Assembly: GCA_937925815.1 (NCBI GenBank)
Contig: CALAMQ010000046.1
Coordinates: 1-41,722 of the forward strand
DNA from: an uncultured Granulosicoccaceae bacterium
GTDB lineage: Bacteria > Pseudomonadota > Gammaproteobacteria > CALCKW01
Direction: 5' to 3'
Length of the DNA stretch: 41,722 nucleotides
Under the pieces are notes generated by a model, which worked only from the letters and a program-made list of their open reading frames with translations, was not told the DNA's origin and searched no databases. This document shows positions 25,213 to 32,438 of this stretch, piece by piece; the first letter of the stretch is position 1, and the number at the start of each line of letters is the position of its first letter. The translations under genes and the position numbers were made by a program.

Positions 25213-25686
25213 TCAGCGAAAGGGGTACATCCACGTGCGGTAGTCATCCACCAACTCAAGCGCTTCATCGCGCTGGGCGCGGCTGAGTTTGGGACCGAGA
25301 GACTCAAGCGACAACACCGCATCCGGGTCACCGCCAATCGCGCTCAAGGTGTACCAGAGGTAGGCACGGACAGGGTCCGGGGTTGGCAATCCACGGCCGA
25401 TTTCGTAATACCAACCCACACCCGACTGCGAACCCGCATGCCCTTTCATCGCGCTTCTGAGGTACCACTCAAAGGCGCGCCGGTCGTCGCGTTCGACGCC
25501 GAGCCCCATGGCGTAGAGGATACCGATCAGTTCCTCGGCGTCGGCGTTGCCGGCGTTCGCAGCCGGCAAAAGGGCCGCGCGCGCCTCGACAAACTGATTG
25601 TCTTCCATCAGGTCGCGCGCGTGTTCAATGTCGGCAACCGCCGTCATCGAAAGCACACCCAAACACAATCCAAACACTGCCTTCAC
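25213..25686 (-). CDS. Secreted Sel1-repeat protein
   Basis: 157 residues. A Sec signal peptide (MKAVFGLCLGVLSMTAVA) precedes two to three Sel1-type helical repeats: NAGNADAEELIGILYAMGLGVERD, HAGSQSGVGWYYEIGRGL and ARAYLWY-like PVRAYLWYTLSAIGG. Such repeats act as periplasmic protein-binding scaffolds. The start at 25686 is supported by CAGGAG nine bases upstream. The gene interrupts the TRAP operon on the opposite strand, and its 5' end overlaps the apparent 5' end of the peroxidase gene. Role unknown; a link to the transporter is not implied. Confidence 0.8.
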   Translation of the reverse strand: MKAVFGLCLGVLSMTAVADIEHARDLMEDNQFVEARAALLPAANAGNADAEELIGILYAMGLGVERDDRRAFEWYLRSAMKGHAGSQSGVGWYYEIGRGLPTPDPVRAYLWYTLSAIGGDPDAVLSLESLGPKLSRAQRDEALELVDDYRTWMYPFR

Positions 25687-27018
25687 GCTCTTGCACTCCT
25701 GTTTTTCACGTCGACAGCAAGCGCGCTGGAATTACCAAACGCGCCCTCACCGTCAGATTTTCACCCGACAAATCCTGCCGACGTCGAAGTCGGTCGGCTG
25801 CTTTTTTTTGACAAGGTGTTGTCGGGTAATCGAAACACAAGTTGCGCAACCTGTCACCACCCCGCATTCGGCACCAGCGATGGATTGTCACTTGGCATTG
25901 GTGAAGGCGGCATGGGTGTGGGCACACACCGGACCCCCGGCACCGGCTCTGACAAAATTAAAAAACGTGTACCACGAAACTCACAAGCACTCTTTAATCT
26001 CGGTGCGCGCGACATCCACACCCTGTTTCACGATGGCCGCTTAGCGCTCGGTGACGAGTACGGCAACGGCTTTAACAGCCCGGCTGAAGAATGGCTGCCA
26101 CAGGGGCTGGACAATTTGCTCGCGGCCCAAGCGCTCTTTCCGTTGGTCGCGCAATTCGAAATGGCAGGTAACCTCGCCGAGAACGATGTGATCGGTGCAG
26201 TCCACGACCGCATCGACGCCGCCTGGCCCATTCTCGCGGCGCGTGTTGCAGACATCCCGGCCTACGCCGAGCATTTCATCCGCGAAAAATCCCACATTGA
26301 TTCCCCTGGCGACATTCGCATCAGCGATATCGCCAACGCGCTTGGCGCGTTCATGAACGCCACTTGGCAACGCATCGACACCCCCTTTGATCTCTACCTA
26401 AGAGGAGATAAGACTGCACTGAACAACACCGAGCTGCGCGGCATGCGTCTCTTCTACGGCGAGGCGAATTGCGCGAGCTGCCACAGTGGCATGTGGCTCA
26501 GTGACCAGTCCTTTCACGCCTTGGGGTTGCCATCCTTTGGCCCCGGCCGCACGCGCCGACACAATTTGCTCGCGCGTGATCTCGGCCGCCTAGCTGAAAC
26601 CGACGACATCAAAGACGCCTACGCCTTCAGAACACCGATGCTGCGCAACGTCGCACTCACTGCCCCATACGGACACAACGGCGCCTGGGCCACGCTTGAG
26701 GACATCATTCGCCATCACTTGGACCCGCTGACCATGCGCGAAGCATGGACACCCGAGGACGCCAAGCTGCCCTTGGTGCCGTGGTTGCAATCCGTAGACT
26801 TCATTATTCAACAAGACCGCATCGAGATGGCGAGGCAAGCGGCGCGAGTGCCCGCCGCAGGCCCGGCGCTCAGCGACGCAGAGATTCAAAGTCTGGTTGC
26901 CTTCATGCACGCACTGACCGACGAGCGCGACGATCCGCTGAGTCTGGTGCCAGCGTCCGTGCCCTCCGGCTTGCCTGTTGACCGCGTGCCACAACAACTC
27001 AGCGCCGTCTCGCCGTGA
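25621..27018 (+). CDS. MauG/CcpA-like dihaem c-type peroxidase (start uncertain)
   Basis: About 465 residues from GTG 25621. A hydrophobic segment ending TSTASA near residue 32 suggests a periplasmic signal peptide. Two haem c sites are seen: CATCHH (C75, C78, H79) and CASCHS (C284, C287, H288). Other family segments are RVPRNSQALFNLG, FHDGR, FRTPMLRNVALTAPYGHNGAWATLEDIIRHH. Relatives reduce H2O2 with electrons from cytochromes or oxidise protein substrates (MauG). No ATG exists in frame near the signal peptide; the frame is open back to 25138, so GTG 25621 is my best guess. It would overlap the Sel1 gene head-to-head by 66 bases. It lies between TRAP genes M and P. An upstream frameshift cannot be excluded. 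Confidence 0.82.
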   Translation: MFNVGNRRHRKHTQTQSKHCLHALALLFFTSTASALELPNAPSPSDFHPTNPADVEVGRLLFFDKVLSGNRNTSCATCHHPAFGTSDGLSLGIGEGGMGVGTHRTPGTGSDKIKKRVPRNSQALFNLGARDIHTLFHDGRLALGDEYGNGFNSPAEEWLPQGLDNLLAAQALFPLVAQFEMAGNLAENDVIGAVHDRIDAAWPILAARVADIPAYAEHFIREKSHIDSPGDIRISDIANALGAFMNATWQRIDTPFDLYLRGDKTALNNTELRGMRLFYGEANCASCHSGMWLSDQSFHALGLPSFGPGRTRRHNLLARDLGRLAETDDIKDAYAFRTPMLRNVALTAPYGHNGAWATLEDIIRHHLDPLTMREAWTPEDAKLPLVPWLQSVDFIIQQDRIEMARQAARVPAAGPALSDAEIQSLVAFMHALTDERDDPLSLVPASVPSGLPVDRVPQQLSAVSP

Positions 27019-27041
27019 GGTGCAGAGCGCTCCCCCCGTTC

Positions 27042-27064
27042 GCGACACAGCCCAGGCTGTGCGC
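27042..27064 (+). other. Hairpin upstream of dctP
   Basis: CACAGCC (27046-27052) and GGCTGTG (27055-27061) form a perfect 7-bp stem on a CA centre, extended by GCG/CGC with one bulged A. It lies 24 bases after the peroxidase stop and 61 bases before the DctP start. A second small palindrome, CCCGTGACGGG, follows at 27077-27087. No T tract follows, so this is more likely an mRNA processing or stabilising element for the highly expressed binding protein than a terminator. Confidence 0.4.
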
Positions 27065-27124
27065 TAGCCATCGGATCCCGTGACGGGAACCCACACCTTG
27101 AAACTCACACGAGGAGATATTGAT

Positions 27125-28189
27125 ATGTTCAAGGGTTCACTGAAGAAAGCCGCAGTGGCTGCCGCAATCGCGCTCAGCGCAACGGCGGCCCAAGCTGCCG
27201 ACATCACACTGCGGGCAACCGCAAACTCTAACGAGAACGACGAAGACTACGACGGTCTGGTGGTTTTCAAAAACTACGTTGAAGCAGCCTCAAACGGTGC
27301 GATTGAAGTGGAGCTGTTCATCGGCACACAGCTGTGCAGCAACGGCACAGAGTGCTTGCAAGGCGTTGCCGACGGCACAATCGACGTTGTTATCCAAACC
27401 TCGGGTGGCACCTCTGGGCTGTTCCCGTTTGTGCAGGTTCTCGACCTTCCCTACCTCATGGCAGATGACCGCGTTGCCGAAGCGGCACTGGCGAACGGCT
27501 CTGAATTCATCACCACCATGCAGCAGATGGTCAGAGAGGGTTCGGGTGACGCAATCCGCCTGATGACCATCGGCAACACAGGTGGCTGGCGGAACTTTGC
27601 CAACACCAAGCGCCGCATCGCAAACCCATCCGACATGGAAGGTCTGAAAATTCGGACGGTGGTGGCAGACTTGCCCCAGGAACTGGTCAAAGCACTGGGC
27701 GCGAGCCCAACTCCGATTCCGTGGCCAGAGCTGTTCACCAGCTTTCAGACAGGTGTGGTTGAAGGCTCAAAGAACGGCATCACAGACATCATGAACATGA
27801 AGTTCCCAGACGCCGGCTTGCAATACGTGACGCTCGACGGTCACGCGTACATGGGTGCGTTGTGGTTCATGAACAACGAGCGGTTCAGCGGTTTGTCTGA
27901 CGAGCTCAAGCAGGTCGTAGTTGACGGTTTCTACCAACTGCAGCAGGCGACCTTCGCCTCACCTAAGCGCAAATCCATTCAAGCGTACAGCGACTTTGTT
28001 GCAGGCGGTGGTGACCTCTACGTGCCAACCCCAGACCAGAAAGCGGCCTTCCGTGAAGCTGCGTCGCCGGTCTACGACTGGTTCAAGCAGAACGTGGACG
28101 GTGGCGAGGCCGCATTTGATGCCTTGGTCTCGTCTGTCGAGACAGCAGAAGCCGCATTGAGTGCTGTTCGCGCAGCTGACATGCAGTAA
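27125..28189 (+). CDS. TRAP transporter substrate-binding protein (DctP)
   Basis: 354 residues. A Sec signal peptide (cleavage after AQAA near residue 25) leads to a periplasmic DctP fold. The family arginine that anchors the substrate acid group is R177 in MEGLKIRTV, followed by the ELFTSFQTGVVEGSKNG block. That is compatible with a carboxylate or a sulfonate ligand. Two cysteines (C71, C77) near LCSNGTEC may form a disulfide. ATG 27125 is chosen for the GAGGAG seven bases upstream and the signal peptide. A strong hairpin follows the stop. It is separated from DctQ/DctM by 2 kb but is the only binding protein in the window, so I pair them. Confidence 0.94.
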   Translation: MFKGSLKKAAVAAAIALSATAAQAADITLRATANSNENDEDYDGLVVFKNYVEAASNGAIEVELFIGTQLCSNGTECLQGVADGTIDVVIQTSGGTSGLFPFVQVLDLPYLMADDRVAEAALANGSEFITTMQQMVREGSGDAIRLMTIGNTGGWRNFANTKRRIANPSDMEGLKIRTVVADLPQELVKALGASPTPIPWPELFTSFQTGVVEGSKNGITDIMNMKFPDAGLQYVTLDGHAYMGALWFMNNERFSGLSDELKQVVVDGFYQLQQATFASPKRKSIQAYSDFVAGGGDLYVPTPDQKAAFREAASPVYDWFKQNVDGGEAAFDALVSSVETAEAALSAVRAADMQ

Positions 28190-28204
28190 GCGCTGCCAGG
28201 GGGT

Positions 28205-28232
28205 GGGCACCGTCAACTGACGGTGCCCTCTT
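28205..28232 (+). terminator. Terminator-like hairpin after dctP
   Basis: GGGCACCGTCA pairs perfectly over 11 bp with TGACGGTGCCC on a two-base centre, followed by TCTT. It starts 15 bases past the DctP stop and probably ends the transporter transcript. The T tract is short, so it may also serve as a 3' stabiliser. Confidence 0.7.
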
Positions 28233-28400
28233 AACGCCCACAAACCTTCGACCAAGCACCCACCGCAAGCAAATTCAATGACTTGCAAAGACCCAAGGGC
28301 CGCCCATGCCCGCACCACGGCGCTCTCAGGTCGCCGCTAAAAGACATATTCAGTCATCGCGTCCGCGTGCCGCTACATCCATATTGATTGGTGTAAAGCT

Positions 28401-29324
28401 GTGCAGCGGGGCGGGATATCAGTGGTTGGATCTGTGGTTGACGCGCTTGCGGGAGCTAAATTCACGTTAGAGCGCGACGGGTTGTGCATCATTCCCGATG
28501 TACTGAGCCCTGCGCAGGTAACCAGTGCCCGCGAAGCGGCACTGACGCACCTGTCACAATCGGGCAAGCCGTACAACGGCGGCTGCGTGCAACAAGACGT
28601 GCTCAACCACGCCGAGAGTTTGCATTGGCTCCTGACAGACACGCCGCTCAGCGACGCGGTGCACGGGCTGGTTGGGGACGACGCGCGCTACGTGCACCAC
28701 GCCGACCTGCTGCACAACACCTATACCGGGTGGCACAAAGACAGCACTGGCTTTGACGAAGCGGGTCAGCCGATGGATTTTTGGTCTCAACAGGGCGAAA
28801 AATCGTATCGAGTGTACAAGTTTGGGTTCTATCTGCAGGACCACGCCGTCGACAAAACGGCGTTGAAGTACATCCTTGGCAGCCACCTCGACCCCGACTT
28901 CTATGGCGTCAAAAAACGCTTGAGCCACTTTTTGGCACACACACACCTGCACTGCGGCCCACGCGATCTGGTGGTGTTCGATCAACGCATCACGCACAAC
29001 GGCGTCTCGCCGTGGCTGCCGTGCAAGCTTGCTCACCGCGTGATCAAATCTCCTGCGCTCAAACAGCAGCTGTGGACGCAGGAGCGCGCGCTGAGACAGA
29101 TTCAAGACCGTGTGTTTATCCAAATCGCGTTCGGTCAAGATTCTGTTTTTTCCCGCTCACACGCCCGCGCCATGGCACGCCGCCAGGCCGAGATAAACGG
29201 CCAGTCGCACTATGAACTCAGTGGTCCGCTGGCGTCAGCGTTGAACAGCATTGACCTTCCAGCCTGTGAGCTGACCGAAAACACACCCGTGCAACAGGCA
29301 AGCGATTTACCGCGCGCCGCGTGA
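28401..29324 (+). CDS. Phytanoyl-CoA dioxygenase family Fe(II)/2-oxoglutarate oxygenase
   Basis: 307 residues from GTG 28401; a GTG at 28422 is also possible. The jelly-roll core starts with LERDGLCIIPDVLSPAQV. The iron facial triad is visible as H112 and D114 (WHKDS) and H199 (RITHNG). A YILGSH segment and a PRDLVVFDQR strand before the last His are typical of PhyH. R213 after it may bind 2-oxoglutarate. It begins 212 bases after the DctP gene on the same strand, past a terminator-like hairpin. PhyH-type enzymes hydroxylate diverse small molecules. An Fe/2-oxoglutarate dioxygenase is known to desulfonate sulfoquinovose in marine bacteria; whether this protein is of that kind is open. Confidence 0.85.
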   Translation: MQRGGISVVGSVVDALAGAKFTLERDGLCIIPDVLSPAQVTSAREAALTHLSQSGKPYNGGCVQQDVLNHAESLHWLLTDTPLSDAVHGLVGDDARYVHHADLLHNTYTGWHKDSTGFDEAGQPMDFWSQQGEKSYRVYKFGFYLQDHAVDKTALKYILGSHLDPDFYGVKKRLSHFLAHTHLHCGPRDLVVFDQRITHNGVSPWLPCKLAHRVIKSPALKQQLWTQERALRQIQDRVFIQIAFGQDSVFSRSHARAMARRQAEINGQSHYELSGPLASALNSIDLPACELTENTPVQQASDLPRAA

Positions 29325-29365
29325 CACAAACCCGCGCGCTGGCGCACTGACAAGCAGCCGCATGG

Positions 29366-30958
29366 TCAGTACCCGAGGGCGCAACCGTCTTTGCGCGGAT
29401 CTGATGCGCCGCACAGCACGCCCGCCTCCCAATCAATTGCAATGGCTTGCGATCCACCGACCGGAACGGTTGGGGTCATCAACCGGTGGCCGCGTGCGCG
29501 CAGCGCATCACAGGTTTCAGCTGGCACCGTGGACTCCATCTCGACCTCCCCGGTGTCAGGGTCCACCATGAACCGCGGCAGGTCCATAGCCGCTTGCGGG
29601 TCGCAGCCGTAATCGAACATGCGCGTGAGAAATTGCATGTGGCCAAAAGCTTGGTAGTGGCCGCCCATCACGCCATAGGCCATAGTGACCTTGTCACCCT
29701 CGGTCACCATGCCTGGAATAATGGTGTGCAGAGGTCGCTTGTTTGGCGCCAACGCGTTGGGGTGTGACGGGTCCAGTGAAAACCCAAACCCCCGATTTTG
29801 CAACACCACCCCGGTGTTTGGCGACGTGAGCCCGCTACCAAATCCGTAAAACAGCGTGTTAATCAAACTGCACACGTTGCGGTCTTTGTCGACGACCGTA
29901 AGGTAGACCGTGTTCGGGTGAGAACCGATGCCAACATCGAGCCCGGACTCGCGCGCGTGGTCAGGATCAACCTGATCGCGCAGCTTTTTAGCGTAGGACG
30001 CTGAGAGAATCTCATCCACCGGGACCGCGCTGTGGTCGGGGTCGGCAAGAAAGGTGTTGCGGGCAGTGTACGCGAGACGACACGCCTCGATTTCTCGGTG
30101 CATGCGCTCAACCGACAGCGGCCCATCAAATCGTTCAACCTCGCTCATGATGTTAAGCAACAACAACGCAATCAAACCCTGCCCATTCGGTGGGCATTGG
30201 TGCACGCGCCGACCGCGAAATTCGGCCGAAATCGGTGTCACATACTGGCCTTGGTAGTCTGCAAAATCCGCCATGGTGTGAAAGCCGCCCTTTTCGCCCA
30301 GGTACGACACCATGTCCTCGGCCACCGCTCCACGGTAAAACGCGTCGCGCCCATCGCGCGCAATCAACGCCAAGGTGTCGGCCAATTGTCGCTGCTGCAA
30401 CACCTCACCGACCCCTGGGACCTGGCCGTTTTTGAGGAAAACCGAGGCGGTTGAGGGTTCGCTTGCAAGCAGCTCTGCGCACTGCGCAAAATCAAAGGCC
30501 GTTCGCGCGCCGAGCGCAAAGCCGTCGCGCGCGTATCCAATTGCCGGCGCGAGTATGTCGGCCATCGGCATGGTGCCGTGCTTGGCGTGCAGTTGACACC
30601 ATGCGTCCACAGCGCCGGGCACAGTGACGGCGTTCGCCGAGTGTTTGTCCAGTTCAGTGATGCCCAGTGCTGCCAGCGCCTCAATGCTGGCACCACTTGG
30701 CGCGGTGCCTGAGCCGTTAAAGGCTGTGATCGACGCCCGCCCTTCCGGCGCATACAGGCAAAAACAATCTCCACCGATTCCGGTTGACCCCGGCTCCACC
30801 ACGCACTGCACAGCCACCGCCGCGAGGGATGCATCCATGGCATTGCCACCGGCACGCAAGACCTCGAGCGCGGTTTGCGTGGCAAGCGGTTGGGATGTCG
30901 CGGCCATGCCGTGACGACTGTAACTTGGGGAACGACCCGGTTGATGGAAATCGCGCAT
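29366..30958 (-). CDS. Gamma-glutamyltransferase family protein (YwrD-type, no signal peptide)
   Basis: 530 residues. This is a single-chain precursor of the N-terminal nucleophile class. The N-terminal half begins with RHGMAATSQPLATQTALEVLRAGGNAMDA and has GSTGIGGDCF. The autocleavage/nucleophile Thr is T350 in GSHPNTVYLTVVD. The C-terminal half includes NTLFYGFGSGLTSPNTGVVLQNR and GVMGGHYQAFGH. Unlike periplasmic Ggt it has no signal peptide, as in YwrD. It transfers or hydrolyses gamma-glutamyl groups of glutathione or related amides. A ChaC enzyme and a peroxiredoxin nearby make a glutathione connection plausible. The 5' leader holds a CCCCA/TGGGG hairpin at 30987-31002. Confidence 0.92.
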   Translation of the reverse strand: MRDFHQPGRSPSYSRHGMAATSQPLATQTALEVLRAGGNAMDASLAAVAVQCVVEPGSTGIGGDCFCLYAPEGRASITAFNGSGTAPSGASIEALAALGITELDKHSANAVTVPGAVDAWCQLHAKHGTMPMADILAPAIGYARDGFALGARTAFDFAQCAELLASEPSTASVFLKNGQVPGVGEVLQQRQLADTLALIARDGRDAFYRGAVAEDMVSYLGEKGGFHTMADFADYQGQYVTPISAEFRGRRVHQCPPNGQGLIALLLLNIMSEVERFDGPLSVERMHREIEACRLAYTARNTFLADPDHSAVPVDEILSASYAKKLRDQVDPDHARESGLDVGIGSHPNTVYLTVVDKDRNVCSLINTLFYGFGSGLTSPNTGVVLQNRGFGFSLDPSHPNALAPNKRPLHTIIPGMVTEGDKVTMAYGVMGGHYQAFGHMQFLTRMFDYGCDPQAAMDLPRFMVDPDTGEVEMESTVPAETCDALRARGHRLMTPTVPVGGSQAIAIDWEAGVLCGASDPRKDGCALGY

Positions 30959-31116
30959 GCCTCGCCTCTAAGTGGCTGTGGGAATCCCCAGATAGATGGG
31001 GCTTGCGCATTGTACCGTCGCCGCAGTCACACGGACGACATCCGGAGGACCGGCACAGAGATGTCAAAGCGCTTGCGGCAGTAAGCGCCGCGAGCGCGGT
31101 CCGTGGAACGACCGGA

Positions 31117-31764
31117 TCAGTCGGGCAATGACGTCCGGCGCAGGTACGGGAAGACGGTCTCAAATTCACCAAATTTGGCGGTGGCGTCATCGTTGCTGAC
31201 CGCGGGCGGGATAATCACGTCTTCGCCCACAGTCCAGTTCGCAGGCGTCGCAACGCCGTTGGCCGCCGCCGTTTGCAATGCGTCCAGCGCCCGCAAGATC
31301 TCGCCAAAGTTGCGTCCCACTGTCATCGGGTAGGTCATCATGAGTTTGACCTGCTTATCTGGCCCCACAATAAACACGGTGCGCACCGTGGCACTGTCAG
31401 CCGGCGTGCGACCGTCTGGCAGGTAGGCGTCGGCCGGCAACATGTCGAACGCTTTCGACATTGCCAAATCACCGTCAGCCACAATCGGGAAACCGGCTTT
31501 CGCACCCGAGAAGGATTCGATGTCGCCCTTCCACTGTCGGTGCTCATCGACGCCATCAACGGACACACCGAGCACTTTCGCGCCGCGCGCATCCCACTCG
31601 GCTGCAAGTTGCGCAACCGCACCAAACTCGGTCGTGCACACCGGTGTGAAGTCCTTGGGGTGCGAGAAAATGATGCCCCAGCTGTCGCCAAGCCAAGTGT
31701 GCAGCGAGAAAGACCCTTGGTCAGTTGTGACGTCAAGATCGGGGATGGTGTCGTTGATGCGCAT
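31117..31764 (-). CDS. 1-Cys peroxiredoxin (Prx6 type)
   Basis: 215 residues. It reduces H2O2 and organic peroxides through the peroxidatic Cys43 in the PVCTTE motif, preceded by the HPKDFT loop. No second cysteine is present, so this is the 1-Cys Prx6 class, which needs an external thiol, often glutathione, for resolution. Other family marks are GVSVDGVDEHRQWKGDI, FPIVADGD and the C-terminal extension with PPAVSNDDA. I chose ATG 31764, which has GAGGAG ten bases upstream, over the in-frame ATG at 31782. It lies downstream of a long, lower-GC gap and tail-to-head before the gamma-glutamyltransferase gene on the same strand. Confidence 0.94.
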   Translation of the reverse strand: MRINDTIPDLDVTTDQGSFSLHTWLGDSWGIIFSHPKDFTPVCTTEFGAVAQLAAEWDARGAKVLGVSVDGVDEHRQWKGDIESFSGAKAGFPIVADGDLAMSKAFDMLPADAYLPDGRTPADSATVRTVFIVGPDKQVKLMMTYPMTVGRNFGEILRALDALQTAAANGVATPANWTVGEDVIIPPAVSNDDATAKFGEFETVFPYLRRTSLPD

Positions 31765-32328
31765 TGTTTGGGCACTCCTCAATGTAAGTTAGCGCGACGG
31801 GACATCGCGGCCGTAAACCGTCTCAATTAGCGTTGGGGCGCTCTCCAATTTAACAACCCCAGGGCTCTGAGCACAAAGGAGATCAGTATCCAGACTGCAA
31901 GGCAACCTTGCTCACCGTGCTAACTCTGCTGCTGTGGGCTCGGATGATATGAAAAGAATGCTATCGCGGTTAGTTGAGCACTACTCTTCAACAAGCTCAC
32001 ACGTGTGGATCTAACGTTACCTCCTCTCATCTATTTAACAGCGTGCCGACGGCCACAGGGTGAGACTTGCATAAAGCGACATCCTCAATCACCGTTGAAC
32101 CGCCAGAGTAGTCCGGCAGACCGCACGGTGTCCGCAAGCACACCCACAACCCCGGCACTTTGCAATGCCACGGGCTCTCTATCCAGACAGCCCATAACAG
32201 CGGGCCGAGCCACGCCCTCAGACCCCCTATGGCGTTCTCAAGACAGATAAGGTCTACCCCGTCGGCGAACCGTCGTGCGCAAGGAGGTTGAATGGTGGCC
32301 CTACTGCCCGTGACCCGGAATACGCTCG
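31765..32328. other. Long non-coding gap between divergent genes
   Basis: About 560 bases lie between the peroxiredoxin (minus) and the FAD/GcvT dehydrogenase (plus). The stretch 31850-32050 is visibly poorer in G+C than its neighbours. A nested hairpin lies at 31870-31921: outer AGCAC/GTGCT and inner GCAAGG-CAA-CCTTGC (31897-31911). A strong Shine-Dalgarno sequence and a short out-of-frame reading frame lie at 32281-32438. I find no glycine riboswitch core and no convincing protein-coding frame in the remainder. Confidence 0.5.
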
Positions 32329-32438
32329 ATGAAGACTCATGCCCAAGCTGTTGTCATTGGGGGCGGCCTTGTTGGCTGCAGTGTGCTGTATCACCTGACC
32401 AAACTCGGCTGGAAAGACGTGGTGCTGCTCGAGCGTGA
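32281..32438 (+). promoter_or_regulatory. Strong ribosome site and short upstream ORF overlapping the dehydrogenase start
   Basis: AAGGAGG at 32281-32287 precedes ATG at 32292 by four bases. That ATG opens a 48-codon frame (stop 32436-32438) that overlaps the first 110 bases of the dehydrogenase gene in another frame. The dehydrogenase's own ATG (32329) has only a weak GGAA upstream. The short frame may be a leader whose translation controls the downstream start, or the strong site may simply load ribosomes that re-initiate. It contains several Cys and Trp codons. Confidence 0.4.

Noticed and set aside
32005-32250. 81-codon frame in the gap before the dehydrogenase
   Set aside because: No ribosome site, low-complexity Thr/Pro/Ser/Arg composition, no domain.
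31765-32328. Glycine riboswitch upstream of the methylglycine dehydrogenase
   Set aside because: The conserved riboswitch core could not be found in the gap.
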